64,000 nucleotides of DNA from Kibdelosporangium banguiense (GTDB taxonomy: Bacteria > Actinomycetota > Actinomycetes > Mycobacteriales > Pseudonocardiaceae): the NCBI RefSeq assembly GCF_017876405.1, contig NZ_JAGINW010000001.1, positions 1,315,203-1,379,202 on the forward strand, written 5' to 3'. The notes under the pieces are model-generated. The model saw only the letters and a list, made by a program, of their open reading frames with translations. It had not been told where the DNA came from and did not search any database. A program made the translations under genes and the position numbers. Positions 27,828 to 38,415 of this stretch are shown piece after piece (the stretch's first letter is position 1; the number at the start of each line of letters is the position of its first letter).

Positions 27828-28331
27828 TCACTGTGGACGCTTCATGATCAACCGGGCGGCCAGCAGCGCCAGCGCCGCCACGCCGATCAGCGCGGCGATC
27901 TCCAATCCCGCTGGTGTAACGGTTTTCGGCACCAGCGCGGCCACCCCGGCCAGTGCGAAGACCAGCACCTGCACGAGTACGAACCGGACCGCCGCCGGCC
28001 GCAGCGCGGCCAGGTGCACCCGGGCAGTGCCGGGAATCACAGCGGTCACCGCGGATCCGATGTGGACGAGGTGGACCAGCGGCAACAGCAGGAGAACACC
28101 GATACCGAAAGGATCTTCGGACGCCACCGCCAGGCACACCGCCGTGGCGATGATCACGAACGAGGGTGCCGGGGACGCGGGCGCCAGCACCGTCAGTACG
28201 CCGAACAATCCGACAAGTCCGACCGGGAGCCAGGAAACCCCTTGGCCCGCCAGCAAAACCATGATCAGAACCACCGCGCAGCCGACCACGCCGCGCAGTA
28301 CCCAGGCCGGTATCCCGGCGGTGAGGTTCAC
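27828..28331 (-). CDS. hypothetical membrane protein of the MoxR operon
   Basis: A 167-aa protein of about five hydrophobic helices with almost no loops and a short basic tail (ARLIMKRPQ). It is the last gene of the coupled DUF4129-MoxR-DUF58 operon: its GTG start overlaps the DUF58 stop by 4 bases. No family motif is recognised. It is probably a membrane component for the MoxR-dependent complex. Confidence 0.75.
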   Translation of the reverse strand: MNLTAGIPAWVLRGVVGCAVVLIMVLLAGQGVSWLPVGLVGLFGVLTVLAPASPAPSFVIIATAVCLAVASEDPFGIGVLLLLPLVHLVHIGSAVTAVIPGTARVHLAALRPAAVRFVLVQVLVFALAGVAALVPKTVTPAGLEIAALIGVAALALLAARLIMKRPQ

Positions 28332-29661
28332 CGCCGGCCCCGGGCGAGCCCGCGCAGTGTGGCGGACGCCTCATCGCCCCACTTCAGCACTGGGATTCCG
28401 TGCTGCCGCAACGTTTCCAGTCGCATTTCGTGTTCGGTCCGCAACACCTTGAGCACGACCTCTCCCCAGGGGTCCTTCGCCACCGCGACCAACGGGTCCG
28501 GCAGCAGATCCATTGCCAGCACACGGGTTCCCCGCCGGACGACCGTCGCGGTGAGATCCACCATCGCGTCGTCGAGGAACGGTGAGAGCACGATCACGAG
28601 CGCGCCCGGCGGCGCCTGCTGAGGCCGCAGGACCGGCCGGGGCGCCCATCCCGCGGAGCGGGAACAGATCACCAGCTGGTGCCTGATCTTGAGCAACTGG
28701 CGTGACCCGGAACCGGGCGGCACGCTCAGCTGCGGGCGTCCCATGTCGACGAGCCCGACCCGGTCGCCCTGCCGCAGGTAGCTCGCGGCAAGCGAACTCG
28801 CCGCGCGCACCGCGATGTCCAGACTGCCGCCCTCACGCACGCCACTGCCCGGCACGGCCAGCGCCCAGTCAGCCAGTTCGGCGCCGACGTCCACCTGTGT
28901 GTCGAGCGCGATCACCAGCGTCGCGTCGGCCTCCGCGTGCCGCTCCCGGACATGCAGCAGGTTGGGCGCCAAGACCCCGCCATTGGACGCAGCGGCACGC
29001 AGCGAGACCCGCCAGTCGATACGACGCAGCCGGTCACCTGGCTGGAACACGCGGATGTCACGCAGTTCAGTACTGTCGCCTGGGCGCGGCGATCGGTGCA
29101 CGCCTACCAACCCGGCGGGTCGTGGCGGCAGCGGCCCCGCAGGCAGGGGGACGACCGGCGGCAGCACAGTCCGGCGGCCCTCACGGCCGACGATCGGGCC
29201 GTACACACGCAACGCGTCCGGTCCGGTGAATAGCCGGTCGGGCCTGAGGTCGACGCCTTCTCCCCAACCGGCGTGCGCGAGTTCGGTCCGGACCTCCTGA
29301 ACGGTTCCCGGTAGGAGGTGCACATGGCCGATGCCCCGCTTACGGCCGTACGGCGCACGTAGGGCAACGAGCTCCACGCCCGGACTTGCTTCAATGTCGA
29401 ACACGGCCTCCGTGTGCTGGCCGGACTCGGTCGCCCTCGGCATCGCGGGCGGGTGGACCACCGGCTCACCGGTCGGCGATCTGGCCGCCAGCACGAGGCT
29501 GATCAGCAGTGGCGCCCCGATGAGGACCATCTCCAGGGAGTGCGCGAGCACCCCGGCCGCGACCAGGCCGACACCGACGACCACCGCGCGGTACATGGCG
29601 TCGGTGTTCCGCCAGGTGTCAGTGTCCAGCTGCGCCCTGAGCCAGTGCAGAACGCGCACGC

Positions 29662-29665
<4 letters not shown>
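28328..29665 (-). CDS. DUF58 (vWA-like) protein
   Basis: A 446-aa protein with two N-terminal transmembrane segments (about residues 25-62). A DUF58 domain follows, recognised by DIRVFQPGDRLRRIDWRVSLR (about 205-225), then a vWA-like fold in which DTQVDVGA replaces the usual DxSxS metal site, so metal binding may be altered. DUF58 proteins are regular partners of MoxR ATPases in assembling or maturing surface complexes. It overlaps both neighbours by 4 bases. Confidence 0.88.
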
Positions 29666-30647
<982 letters not shown>

Positions 30648-30651
<4 letters not shown>

Positions 30652-31112
30652 TTCTCCTCCAGACGGCTGAGCAGCTGGGCCAGCCGGTGCGGGGACGGCA
30701 GTTTCGCGTCCGCCTTGGTGATCAGATCGTGTAGTTCCGTGCCGAGCAGGTCCCGGGCCCGTGGATCGGCCAGGCTCACCACGCCGTGCCGGTGCCGCAG
30801 CACCGACTGCGCCAGCGTGCGCAGCCTGGGCTGCATCTTCGAGGTGTACCTGCCCGGATCCTTGGCAACCCCGGCGAGCCTGCTGGACAGCACACTGGCC
30901 TGGTGCGCGGTCAGTGATTCGGGCTTGGCCGGCATCGACTTCCACGTCGGCGCCGCCACCCCGGCGAGCGCCGTGGCCACGAACGTGCACGCCATGACCG
31001 GCAACGCGACCGTGACGGCCCAGAACACCGGCAGGACCATCAGCCACTTGGCGACCGCCCACGCGACCAGGCCCGTGGCCAGCGCGGTCAGAATCGAGTG
31101 CAGTGGCCTCAT
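30648..31112 (-). CDS. small membrane protein of the MoxR operon
   Basis: A 154-aa protein with two N-terminal transmembrane helices (about residues 5-50) and a helical cytosolic C-terminal part rich in Leu, Arg and Ala. No recognised domain. ATG 31112 overlaps the DUF4129 stop (ATGA). A membrane-docking role for MoxR is inferred from context. Confidence 0.75.
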
Positions 31113-31753
31113 GAGATCTTTTCCAGAGCGCTACGGGCCCGGCGGGCATCGGCCTGGGTGACCGAGCCGGGTTCGCCGAACCTCGCCCGGTGATAGAGAT
31201 TCTTCAGCTCCCCCAACGCTTCCGCGTCCATGGTGTGACCGGCGAGGACGGCGGCGGTGAACTCGGTCGGCGTCTGATGCGGCTCCCGCGGGGTGCCGGT
31301 CTCCGCCGCGGACTCCTCCAGCCGTACCCAGGCCGCGATCACTGCGTCCGACGGTGGCCCGCCCATTTTCTGGTCCATCTCAGCCAGTGCTCGCTTGGTG
31401 ACCGTGGCCAGCCATTGCTCCCCCGTCATCCCGCTGTCCTCGTCGAGCGGCTGCTGCAGCCTCGTTCGCCGTTGCCTGCGCCGCAACCTGATCCCCGTCA
31501 GCATCGAGATCAGCATGGCCAGCCCGAGCAGGACCGCGATACCGACCAGGATGATCAGCACGATCGCGCCGTACGCGATCGGTTCCGACGAGATCGACGG
31601 CGCCTCCGGAATGGGCAATCCCTGGACTTGTGGCGGCGTCGGCGGGCCGGGGGCAGGCGTGCCAACTGGTATCCCCGAGGTCCCCCTGGCCGCCAGTACC
31701 GCCAGCAGAAGCAGCGCCCCCACCGCGAGCAAAGCCGCGAGCCTGACTTTCAT
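31109..31753 (-). CDS. DUF4129 membrane protein
   Basis: A 214-aa protein with an N-terminal signal/anchor (about residues 4-22), a Pro-rich linker, a second transmembrane helix (about 60-85) and a cytosolic DUF4129 domain (WVRLEESAAETGTPREPHQTPTEF is typical). DUF4129 is often the tail of membrane transglutaminase proteins; here it stands alone and no transglutaminase gene is present. It is the first gene of the five-gene overlapping operon that runs to 27828. Confidence 0.85.
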   Translation of the reverse strand: MKVRLAALLAVGALLLLAVLAARGTSGIPVGTPAPGPPTPPQVQGLPIPEAPSISSEPIAYGAIVLIILVGIAVLLGLAMLISMLTGIRLRRRQRRTRLQQPLDEDSGMTGEQWLATVTKRALAEMDQKMGGPPSDAVIAAWVRLEESAAETGTPREPHQTPTEFTAAVLAGHTMDAEALGELKNLYHRARFGEPGSVTQADARRARSALEKIS

Positions 31754-31841
31754 CCACCGAGCATCCCAAACAGATGCCGATATGCCCACCCGGAAAATCC
31801 GGCCTGGCGGGCCCGATCAGGATCGGCCCGCCAGGATCCGC

Positions 31842-33281
31842 TCAGCGGTTGGAAGCGTTCTGCACGAAGGCGGCCAGGTCCGCGGACTGGGCCAGCCGGC
31901 TGGGTTCGTGGATGTACATCATGTGACCGGCCGGGTAGTACTTGGTCTCGATGTTGGCGCGCAGTTGCTCGGGAATCGCGAGGTGCGCGAGGACATGCTC
32001 GGCCGCGTAGTACGGCGTCGCGCCGTCCAGGTAGCCCGAAGCGACGTGCACCTTCAGGTTGTGGTTCGCGCGCAGCGCGGCCGACAGCTTGTTCGCCACG
32101 GTGACGGAAGCGTTCTCGAATTCCTTGTAGGACCAGGGATGGACGTTCCCGGTCAGGACTTCGTACGGCAGATCGTTGGCATAGTTCAGTTCCGCCCGGA
32201 CGTAGTGGTTCAGCGCGGCGGTGTACGGGCCGAGAATGGCCGTGTAGGACGGGTCCTCGCTGAACAGTTCCCGGCCGTAGTCGTTGTCCCACCCCAGGAA
32301 TCGGGCGTCCAGCCGACCGGTGACCTGACGGCGGGAGCGCAGCAGCTCGGTAAAGAACCTGACGTGTTCGATCCGGAGGTTCACGCGGTCCACATAGTCC
32401 GCCGAGAGTCCGGTCAGCGCCGCGATACGTTCCACAATAGACTGACGGTCGGCGAGACGGGAACCCTGTGCCAGCGCCCAGGGGTAGTCGCGGCTGGCGA
32501 ACTCCTCGGCTTCGGCGAGCAGCTCGTCAAGCGGGCGATCGCCGTGCAGGCCGTGGTAGTGTGCGATGGCCGCGTAGGTCGGCAGGAACAGGGCGTACGG
32601 CAGGTCGTTGCCCTCGTTGAAATCGATCGTCCCGAAGTCGAGGACGGACGAGATCAGCATGATCCCGTTGAGGTACATGCCGTGCCGCGACTGCAGATGT
32701 TCCGCCAGCCCGGCTGCGCGCAGCGTCCCGTAGGACTCACCGGCCAGGAATTTTGGTGACAGCCAGCGTTCGTTACGCGACGTCCACAACCGGATGATCT
32801 CGCCGACCGACTCCAGGTCCGGCCCGAAACCGTGGTACTCGCCGGGCTTCTCCCCCTTCACCGCACGCGAGTAGCCAGTGGACACCGGATCGATGAACAC
32901 CAGATCACTGTGCCGCAACAAAGTTTCCTGGTTGTCGACGAGCTCGTATGGCGGCTTCGCGAGGTCACCCGCGTCTCCGGCGAGCACGCGACGCGGGCCG
33001 AACACCCCCAGGTGCAGCCACACGCTCGACGACCCGGGGCCACCGTTGAACGCGAACGTCACCGGCCGCCGCGCCGGATCGGCGCCGTCCATTGTGTAGC
33101 TGGTCAGGAAAACCTCGGCCTTGGCGAGATTCCCGTCGAACTTGCCGTCAGTGAGGACCTCTCGTCGCAGCACCACCCGTCCCGCGGTCGCGGTATACGA
33201 CAGATCACCCAGCGTATGGCTGGTGGTGACCAGGTCGTCCACGGGATCTTCAGGTTTGGGCTGCTCCTGCACTTCTGCCAT
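31842..33281 (-). CDS. S10-family serine carboxypeptidase-like protein
   Basis: A 479-aa protein of the S10 alpha/beta-hydrolase peptidase family. The substrate-binding motif NGGPGSSS lies near residue 80, the nucleophile is in GESYGT, Asp in SGYLDGATPYYA and His in YPAGHMMYI, so the triad is complete. No signal peptide is visible, unlike eukaryotic vacuolar members, so it probably works in the cytosol on C-terminal residues of peptides. It is divergent from udgB with a 33-base gap. Confidence 0.9.
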   Translation of the reverse strand: MAEVQEQPKPEDPVDDLVTTSHTLGDLSYTATAGRVVLRREVLTDGKFDGNLAKAEVFLTSYTMDGADPARRPVTFAFNGGPGSSSVWLHLGVFGPRRVLAGDAGDLAKPPYELVDNQETLLRHSDLVFIDPVSTGYSRAVKGEKPGEYHGFGPDLESVGEIIRLWTSRNERWLSPKFLAGESYGTLRAAGLAEHLQSRHGMYLNGIMLISSVLDFGTIDFNEGNDLPYALFLPTYAAIAHYHGLHGDRPLDELLAEAEEFASRDYPWALAQGSRLADRQSIVERIAALTGLSADYVDRVNLRIEHVRFFTELLRSRRQVTGRLDARFLGWDNDYGRELFSEDPSYTAILGPYTAALNHYVRAELNYANDLPYEVLTGNVHPWSYKEFENASVTVANKLSAALRANHNLKVHVASGYLDGATPYYAAEHVLAHLAIPEQLRANIETKYYPAGHMMYIHEPSRLAQSADLAAFVQNASNR

Positions 33282-33314
33282 ATACGCACCCTATGTGGTG
33301 GACAATCCTGGATC

Positions 33315-34016
33315 ATGCTGGATTCCCTGGACGAACTCGACCGCGCGGTGACCTCCTGCCGCTCGTGCCCCCGCCTGGTGCGCTGGCGCGAACAGGTCGC
33401 CCTGGAGAAACGGGCCGCGTTCCGGGACTGGGACTACTGGGGCAGGCCAGTACCGGGCTTCGGCCCCGCGGACGCCCGCATAGCCATAGTCGGCCTCGCC
33501 CCAGCCGCCCACGGAGCAAACCGGACAGGCCGCATGTTCACCGGCGACCGCTCCGGCGACGTCCTCTACGCCGCCTTGCACGCCGTCGGCCTCGCCTCCC
33601 AGCCAACCGCAACCCACATCGACGACGGCCTGACCCTGCACGACGTCCGGATCACCGCACCCGTGAAATGCGCCCCACCCGCCAACAAACCCACCCCCGG
33701 CGAACGCGACACATGCCGCCCCTGGCTCATCCGCGAACTCGCCCTGCTGCGCCCCACCCTGCGCACAATCGTGGTTCTCGGCGCCTTCGGCTGGCAGGCC
33801 CTGCTACCCGCCTTGGCCAACTGGCAGATTCCCCTGCCCCGCCCGAAGTTCGGCCACGGCGTCGCGGTCACTCTGCCCGCCAACGACAACGGCCCGGACC
33901 TCACCCTGCTCGGCTGCTACCACGTCAGCCAGCAGAACACCTTCACCGGCAGACTCACCCCAGCCATGGTCGAGGACGTACTGACCCAGGCCAAGCAGTA
34001 CGCCCGCCTAACATAG
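33315..34016 (+). CDS. udgB: type 5 uracil-DNA glycosylase (UdgB)
   Basis: A 233-aa iron-sulfur uracil-DNA glycosylase that removes uracil and other deaminated bases from DNA. Four cysteines suited to a 4Fe-4S cluster are at 15, 18, 119 and 134. Motif A is GLAPAAHGANRTGRMFTGD and the C-terminal DNA-contact motif is HVSQQNTFTGRLT, as in mycobacterial UdgB (Rv1259). The start at ATG 33315 gives the family length. Codon use is rich in ATA, ACA and CCA compared with most neighbours. Confidence 0.93.
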   Translation: MLDSLDELDRAVTSCRSCPRLVRWREQVALEKRAAFRDWDYWGRPVPGFGPADARIAIVGLAPAAHGANRTGRMFTGDRSGDVLYAALHAVGLASQPTATHIDDGLTLHDVRITAPVKCAPPANKPTPGERDTCRPWLIRELALLRPTLRTIVVLGAFGWQALLPALANWQIPLPRPKFGHGVAVTLPANDNGPDLTLLGCYHVSQQNTFTGRLTPAMVEDVLTQAKQYARLT

Positions 34017-34022
34017 GCCGCA

Positions 34023-34044
34023 ATGTTACTACCGGTGGTAGCAT
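34023..34044. promoter_or_regulatory. imperfect 22-bp palindrome before the VapBC module
   Basis: Arms ATGTTACTACC and GGTGGTAGCAT match their inverse at 18 of 22 positions; the two mismatched pairs are G:T-type. It ends 6 bases before ATG 34051, where toxin-antitoxin operons usually carry the autoregulatory operator bound by the ribbon-helix-helix antitoxin. Confidence 0.55.
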
Positions 34045-34050
34045 CACCAT

Positions 34051-34467
34051 ATGACCGCACTGCCTCATGAGCCGATCAACGAGGGTGCGAGCTCGCTCGG
34101 CGGCCACGGACAGCCGACAGCGGAGCTCGCACGTCTACTGGGCTTCATCCATGACTTAGGCAAGGTGGCGCCCGAGTTCAAGGAGCTGCTCGAGCGGGTC
34201 GAGTCAGCTGCTTCCGGAGCGACAGGGAACGTGCGCGCCCTCGGCCGGGCACGCAAGGTCAGCGTCTCGATGCCAGAAGAGCTGACGATGGCCGTGCAAC
34301 AGCGGGTGGGCCGTGGTGAGTTCAGTCAGTACGTGACCGAGGCGGTTGCCCGGCAGCTGGAGCTGGACCTCCTGGCCGAACTCGCCGCATTGCTCGAAGT
34401 GGAGTACGGCCCTGTGCCGGAGGAGTTCCTGGCGGAGGCTGGTGCGGCATGGCCGGACGTCGAATAG
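34051..34467 (+). CDS. vapB: VapB-like antitoxin with N-terminal extension
   Basis: As written, a 138-aa protein. Residues about 68-138 (RKVSVSMPEELTMAVQQRVG ... ALLEVEYGPVPEEF) form a ribbon-helix-helix DNA-binding head and toxin-binding tail of ordinary VapB length. The first 67 residues are unusual and contain LLGFIHDLGKVAPEFKELL, close to the HD motif of Cas3-type HD domains. An in-frame GTG at 34231 behind AGGGA would give a normal 78-aa VapB. The gene overlaps the toxin gene by 19 bases. Confidence 0.85.
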   Translation: MTALPHEPINEGASSLGGHGQPTAELARLLGFIHDLGKVAPEFKELLERVESAASGATGNVRALGRARKVSVSMPEELTMAVQQRVGRGEFSQYVTEAVARQLELDLLAELAALLEVEYGPVPEEFLAEAGAAWPDVE

Positions 34468-34883
34468 CCGCGGGAGGGACGCTGGTTCTCGACAGCGAGG
34501 GCTTGTCGAAGCTCGCCTCCGGAGATTTCCGTGCACGGGCGCACTTGGAGACCGCGCGTGTCCGCCGCGCCAGAGTTGTCGTCAGCGCTGTCACATTGAC
34601 GGAGGTTCTTCGCGGAGGATCTCGCGATGCGTTGGTTCATCGCGTGCTCTCCCGGATCGTAGTGGCGCCAGTGTCTCCCGAACTGGGACGAGCGGCTGGT
34701 GAGTTGCTTGGGACTACAGGGTTGTCCGGTCACCGTGGCGCAATCGACGCCATAGTCGCGGCGACCGCGCTGCAGCAGCCTCGTCCGGTCGTTTTGCTCA
34801 CCAGCGATCCTGACGACATGAACAGTTTGGTGGAGGAACCCGGCTCCGCCAAGGAACACAGGGTCGTGGTCGTCCACGTGTAG
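34449..34883 (+). CDS. vapC: VapC-like PIN-domain toxin (ribonuclease)
   Basis: A 144-aa PIN-domain protein, expected to cut RNA when freed from VapB. The acidic site is visible: Asp15 (LVLDSEGL), Glu52 (TEVLRGG), Asp100 (GAIDAIVAA) and the later LLTSDPDDM. It starts inside the antitoxin reading frame, the usual order and coupling for VapBC. It is convergent with the subtilase at 34936 across a strong hairpin. Confidence 0.92.
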   Translation: MAGRRIAAGGTLVLDSEGLSKLASGDFRARAHLETARVRRARVVVSAVTLTEVLRGGSRDALVHRVLSRIVVAPVSPELGRAAGELLGTTGLSGHRGAIDAIVAATALQQPRPVVLLTSDPDDMNSLVEEPGSAKEHRVVVVHV

Positions 34884-34886
34884 GCC

Positions 34887-34920
34887 GATGCCCTCTCGAG
34901 CCAGGGCTCGAGAGGGCATC
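34887..34920. terminator. bidirectional intrinsic hairpin
   Basis: A perfect 15-bp stem (34887-34901 and 34906-34920) with loop CAGG between the convergent VapC and subtilase genes. No long T run follows on either strand, but position and stem strength support termination of both. Confidence 0.8.
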
Positions 34921-34935
34921 CGGGCAACTACTGAG

Positions 34936-36639
34936 TTACTTCAGGAACTTCGCGCCGCCTACGACTGCCTGGTAGGCGTCGATCTGGCCGTGGCCGTAGA
35001 AGCCGTTGAAGTCCAGGCCGCCCTCACAGGTGGCGGTCCAGTCGGCGGGACGGCCCTCGTCGAGGTAGTCGACGGTGCGAGGGGTCGGGCAAGGCGTCGC
35101 GGTCGCGGTGCCTTCCAGGACTTTCTCGACCTTGTTCGGGTCGAGGCTGGCGTCGTTGCCCTTGTACTTGCCGTACTGGCTGACGATCAGGGCGGCCACG
35201 CCGGTTGCGTGCGGGGCGGCCATCGAGGTGCCCTGCAGCGGACGGTAGTAGGCGCCTGGCCTGTCGAGCTTGAGCACGCCGACTGCGGCACCGTCGGGGG
35301 TGACGTTGCCTGCCGCGTCGACGAAGCCCTCGCTGACCAGCACGTTCTGCGGGTAGGTGGACAGGATCATGTTGTCGAGGCTGTTGAACCACGGCGTACC
35401 GAAGTAGTCGCGGCGGTAGCCACCCGGCGCGGACACCGAGATCTGCTCCAGGCCGTAGGTGGAGAAGTCGGACTTGGCGCCCGACGGCCCGTAGGACGAC
35501 ACGTTGAGCACGTTCGGGTGCTCCGACGGCATCGACTGGCAGGTCGCGTTGTCGATGTCGCGGTCGTGCGCGGTGCCGGCCGGGAAGTCCGGGCTGGTGG
35601 CGTCCGGCAACGGCTTGCCGGCGTCGGTGTGGTCGTTGCCGTAGGCCGAGATCAGCGTGACGCCCTTGTCGTGGGCGTAGCGCAGGGCGCGGGACACGGC
35701 GGTCTTGATGGTCCGCTGCTGCTTGCGCTGCTCCGGCGTGTCGGCCGGGTTGTTGTCGCAGTTGTACAGCCACGGGTCCACGTAGAAGGACATGTTGACC
35801 ACGTCCAGGCCGGCGTCGCCCGCGTAGGTCAGGGCGTTGACGACCGGCTGCAGGAAGAAGTAGCCGGAGTCCTGGCCACCACGGATGTTCACAATGGACA
35901 CACCCGGGGCCACACCGGACAGGCCGAAGCCGTTGGCCGCGGCCGCGACGATGCCGGCGACGTGCGTGCCGTGGCCGCCGTTGTCCACATCGGCCGGGTC
36001 GACGCAGCCGCGGTACTCACACGGGCCGTCGACTTCCTGGCCGAGCTCGTCGAACGGGATGTCCTTGGTGAAGTTGCGCGACAGCGTGCGGTCGAAGTTC
36101 GGCGCGATGTCCGGGTGCTTGCCGTCCACGCCGGTGTCCAGGATGCCGACCTTGACGCGCTTGTCGCCGATGGTCTTGTCCCGGGCCAGGTCCGCGCGGA
36201 TCGACTTCAGGCCCCACAGCTGCTCGTCCAGCGGGTCCAGGCCGACCGGGGTCTTCGCCTTGTTCTGTGCCTTGTTGCCGTTGCCGCGGTCCTTCTCGAT
36301 CGCGGCGTCCTTGCGCTTCTTGGCCGCGCGGTCGGGAGCCTGGCCGATCGACTGGACCTTCGCGGCCGACAGCACCGCGTTGGACTTGGCGAGCCGTTCG
36401 GTGAAGCCGTTCGCGGGCGCCTTGGCGGTCAGCAGGCCAACCGCGTCGTTGCGCTCCACGACCACACCGCCGGCCGCCTTGACGGCCTGCTCAGCGGACG
36501 CGGCCGACGCACCGTCGGCGGTCAGCACGTTGAACTCGATCGAGTCGCCGGACAGCTTGGGCTGCGCCGAGACCGACGGCGTGACCACAAGAGTCAGCAG
36601 CAACGGCAGAGCCGAAGCGGCGATCAGTGTCTTTCTCAT
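34936..36639 (-). CDS. secreted subtilisin-like protease, second of a tandem pair
   Basis: A 567-aa S8 protease. A signal peptide (1-25, ending SVSA) and a propeptide precede the catalytic domain with Asp in [14 protein letters not shown], His in GGHGTHVAG and Ser in [12 protein letters not shown]. Cys pairs (CEYRGCVD; the C-terminal [10 protein letters not shown]...TATC) suggest disulfides. ATG 36639 overlaps the stop of its paralogue (ATGA). It is the last gene of the peptide-uptake operon, so it probably supplies peptides for the Opp transporter. Confidence 0.95.
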   Translation of the reverse strand: MRKTLIAASALPLLLTLVVTPSVSAQPKLSGDSIEFNVLTADGASAASAEQAVKAAGGVVVERNDAVGLLTAKAPANGFTERLAKSNAVLSAAKVQSIGQAPDRAAKKRKDAAIEKDRGNGNKAQNKAKTPVGLDPLDEQLWGLKSIRADLARDKTIGDKRVKVGILDTGVDGKHPDIAPNFDRTLSRNFTKDIPFDELGQEVDGPCEYRGCVDPADVDNGGHGTHVAGIVAAAANGFGLSGVAPGVSIVNIRGGQDSGYFFLQPVVNALTYAGDAGLDVVNMSFYVDPWLYNCDNNPADTPEQRKQQRTIKTAVSRALRYAHDKGVTLISAYGNDHTDAGKPLPDATSPDFPAGTAHDRDIDNATCQSMPSEHPNVLNVSSYGPSGAKSDFSTYGLEQISVSAPGGYRRDYFGTPWFNSLDNMILSTYPQNVLVSEGFVDAAGNVTPDGAAVGVLKLDRPGAYYRPLQGTSMAAPHATGVAALIVSQYGKYKGNDASLDPNKVEKVLEGTATATPCPTPRTVDYLDEGRPADWTATCEGGLDFNGFYGHGQIDAYQAVVGGAKFLK

Positions 36640-38399
36640 AGGTAGTCTGCTCCACTCACTACGGCCTGCAGGGCATCCACCTGGCCGGCACCGTAGAAAC
36701 CATTGAAGTCCGGTCCACCCAAGCAGGTGGCCGTGTAAGTCGCATCCCGGCCCTCTTTGATGTAGTCGACGGTCCGGGGCGTCGGGCACGGGGTCTTGGT
36801 CGCGGTGCCCTGCAGCACACGCTCAACACGGTCCGGGTTCAGCGTGACGCCACCACGGGCGTCGTAGTTGCCGAACTGGCTGACGATCAGAGCCGCGACA
36901 CCGGCGGCGTGCGGCGACGCCATCGACGTGCCCTGCAGCCACTGGTAGAACGCGGGGGTGCCGTCCGGCTTGGTGTCCTTCTTCACGCCCACAGCCAGAC
37001 CGGCCGGGGTGACGTTGCCTGCGGCGTCGATGTGGCCGTTGGCGAGCGCCACGTTACGCGGGTAGGTCGACAGGATCCGGTTCTCGATCGTGTTGAACCA
37101 AGGAGTTCCGAAGTAGTCGCGGGCGTAGCCACCCGGCGCCGACACGGAGATCTGCTCGGTGCCCCAGTTCGAGTAGTCAGCCTTGGCACCCGAGGGGCCG
37201 TACGAGCTGACGCCGACGGTGTGCACACCCTCGATCGGCAAGGACTGGCACGTCGTGTTGTCGATGGTGCGCGGGTGCGTGGTGCCCGCCGGGTAGTTCG
37301 GGCTGGAGGCGTCCGGCAGCGGGTTGCCGAGGTCGGTGTGCTGGTTGCCCAGCGACACGACCTGGGTCACGCCCTTGCGGTAGGCGTAGTCCAGCGCGCG
37401 GTTCATCGCGGTCTTGATGGTCCGCTGCTGGGCCTGCTGCTCGGGCGAGTCGGCCGCGTTGTTGTCGCAGTTGTACAGCCACGGGTCGACGAAGAACGAC
37501 ATGTTGACCACGTCGAGCCCGGCGTCACCGGAGTACGTGATGGCGTTGACGACCGGCTGCAGGAAGAAGGTGCCGGAGTCCTGCGCACCACGGATGTTCA
37601 CGATCGACACACCCGGCGCGACGCCGGACAGGCCGAAGCCGTCCGCGGCGGCCGCGATAGTGCCGGCGACGTGCGTGCCGTGGCCGTTGTCGTCCCAGTC
37701 GACCGGGTCGACGCAGCCGCGGAACTCACATGGGCCGTCGACTACCTGGCCAAGCTCGTCGAACGGGATGTCCTTGGCGAAGTTGCGCGACAGCGCGCGG
37801 TCGAAGTTCGGCGCGATGTCGGGGTGCGTGCCGTTCACACCGGTGTCGAGGATGCCGACCTTGACGCGCTTGTCACCGATCGTGCGGTCACGCACAAGGT
37901 CGGCGCGGATCGACGTGAGACCCCAGAGGTTGCTGTCCAGCGGGTCCATGCCCACCGACTGCGTCTGCGCCTGCGTGCGGGCCTTGACCTTGGCCTTGGC
38001 GGCCTTCTGCAGGGCCGGGCTGGCCGACGCGGCCTTGCCGGTCTGTTCCTTCTCCACCACGCCCGGCTTCGGGGCCGGCTTGGCCTTCGGCGCCGTGCCG
38101 ACCGACCGGGTCCGGGCGGCCGCCGACACGCCGTGTGCCTTGCTGACGCGCTCGGTGAACCCCTGTTCCGGCGCGGAAACCGTGATCAGGCCGACCACGG
38201 CGTTGCGGGAAACAACCTCGCCACCAGCCTGCTTGGCGGCGAATTCGATCGAATCGACGCTCACACCGTCCGCGGCGAGAACGTTGTATTCGACCTTCTT
38301 GCCCGACAGTGACGGAAGCGCCGACGCGGCCGGCGCGGTGACAGCAGTCAGTGCGGCCAGCAACGGTAACGCTGCTACCAACACTCTCTTGCGTCTCAC
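36636..38399 (-). CDS. secreted subtilisin-like protease, first of a tandem pair
   Basis: A 587-aa S8 protease closely similar along its length to the downstream copy, hence a tandem duplication with both copies apparently active: Asp in [14 protein letters not shown], His in NGHGTHVAG, Ser in QGTSMASPHAAG. A signal peptide covers residues 1-27. The linker between propeptide and catalytic domain is Lys/Ala/Gln-rich. GTG 38399 follows GGGAG with 6-base spacing and is only 16 bases from the oppF stop, so it is cotranscribed with the transporter. Confidence 0.95.
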   Translation of the reverse strand: MRRKRVLVAALPLLAALTAVTAPAASALPSLSGKKVEYNVLAADGVSVDSIEFAAKQAGGEVVSRNAVVGLITVSAPEQGFTERVSKAHGVSAAARTRSVGTAPKAKPAPKPGVVEKEQTGKAASASPALQKAAKAKVKARTQAQTQSVGMDPLDSNLWGLTSIRADLVRDRTIGDKRVKVGILDTGVNGTHPDIAPNFDRALSRNFAKDIPFDELGQVVDGPCEFRGCVDPVDWDDNGHGTHVAGTIAAAADGFGLSGVAPGVSIVNIRGAQDSGTFFLQPVVNAITYSGDAGLDVVNMSFFVDPWLYNCDNNAADSPEQQAQQRTIKTAMNRALDYAYRKGVTQVVSLGNQHTDLGNPLPDASSPNYPAGTTHPRTIDNTTCQSLPIEGVHTVGVSSYGPSGAKADYSNWGTEQISVSAPGGYARDYFGTPWFNTIENRILSTYPRNVALANGHIDAAGNVTPAGLAVGVKKDTKPDGTPAFYQWLQGTSMASPHAAGVAALIVSQFGNYDARGGVTLNPDRVERVLQGTATKTPCPTPRTVDYIKEGRDATYTATCLGGPDFNGFYGAGQVDALQAVVSGADYL

Positions 38400-38415
38400 G
38401 AATTCTCCCTCGTTT

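Noticed and set aside
26331..28622. A 763-codon open frame on the plus strand opposite ndh and the MoxR-operon genes
   Set aside because: It is antisense to clearly homologous minus-strand genes, has an Arg/His/Gln-biased composition and no recognisable domain: a high-GC shadow frame.
34888..38312. Several 270-615 codon plus-strand frames opposite the tandem subtilases
   Set aside because: They are Val/Gly/Arg-rich antisense shadows of two closely related protease genes; their mutual similarity reflects the duplication.
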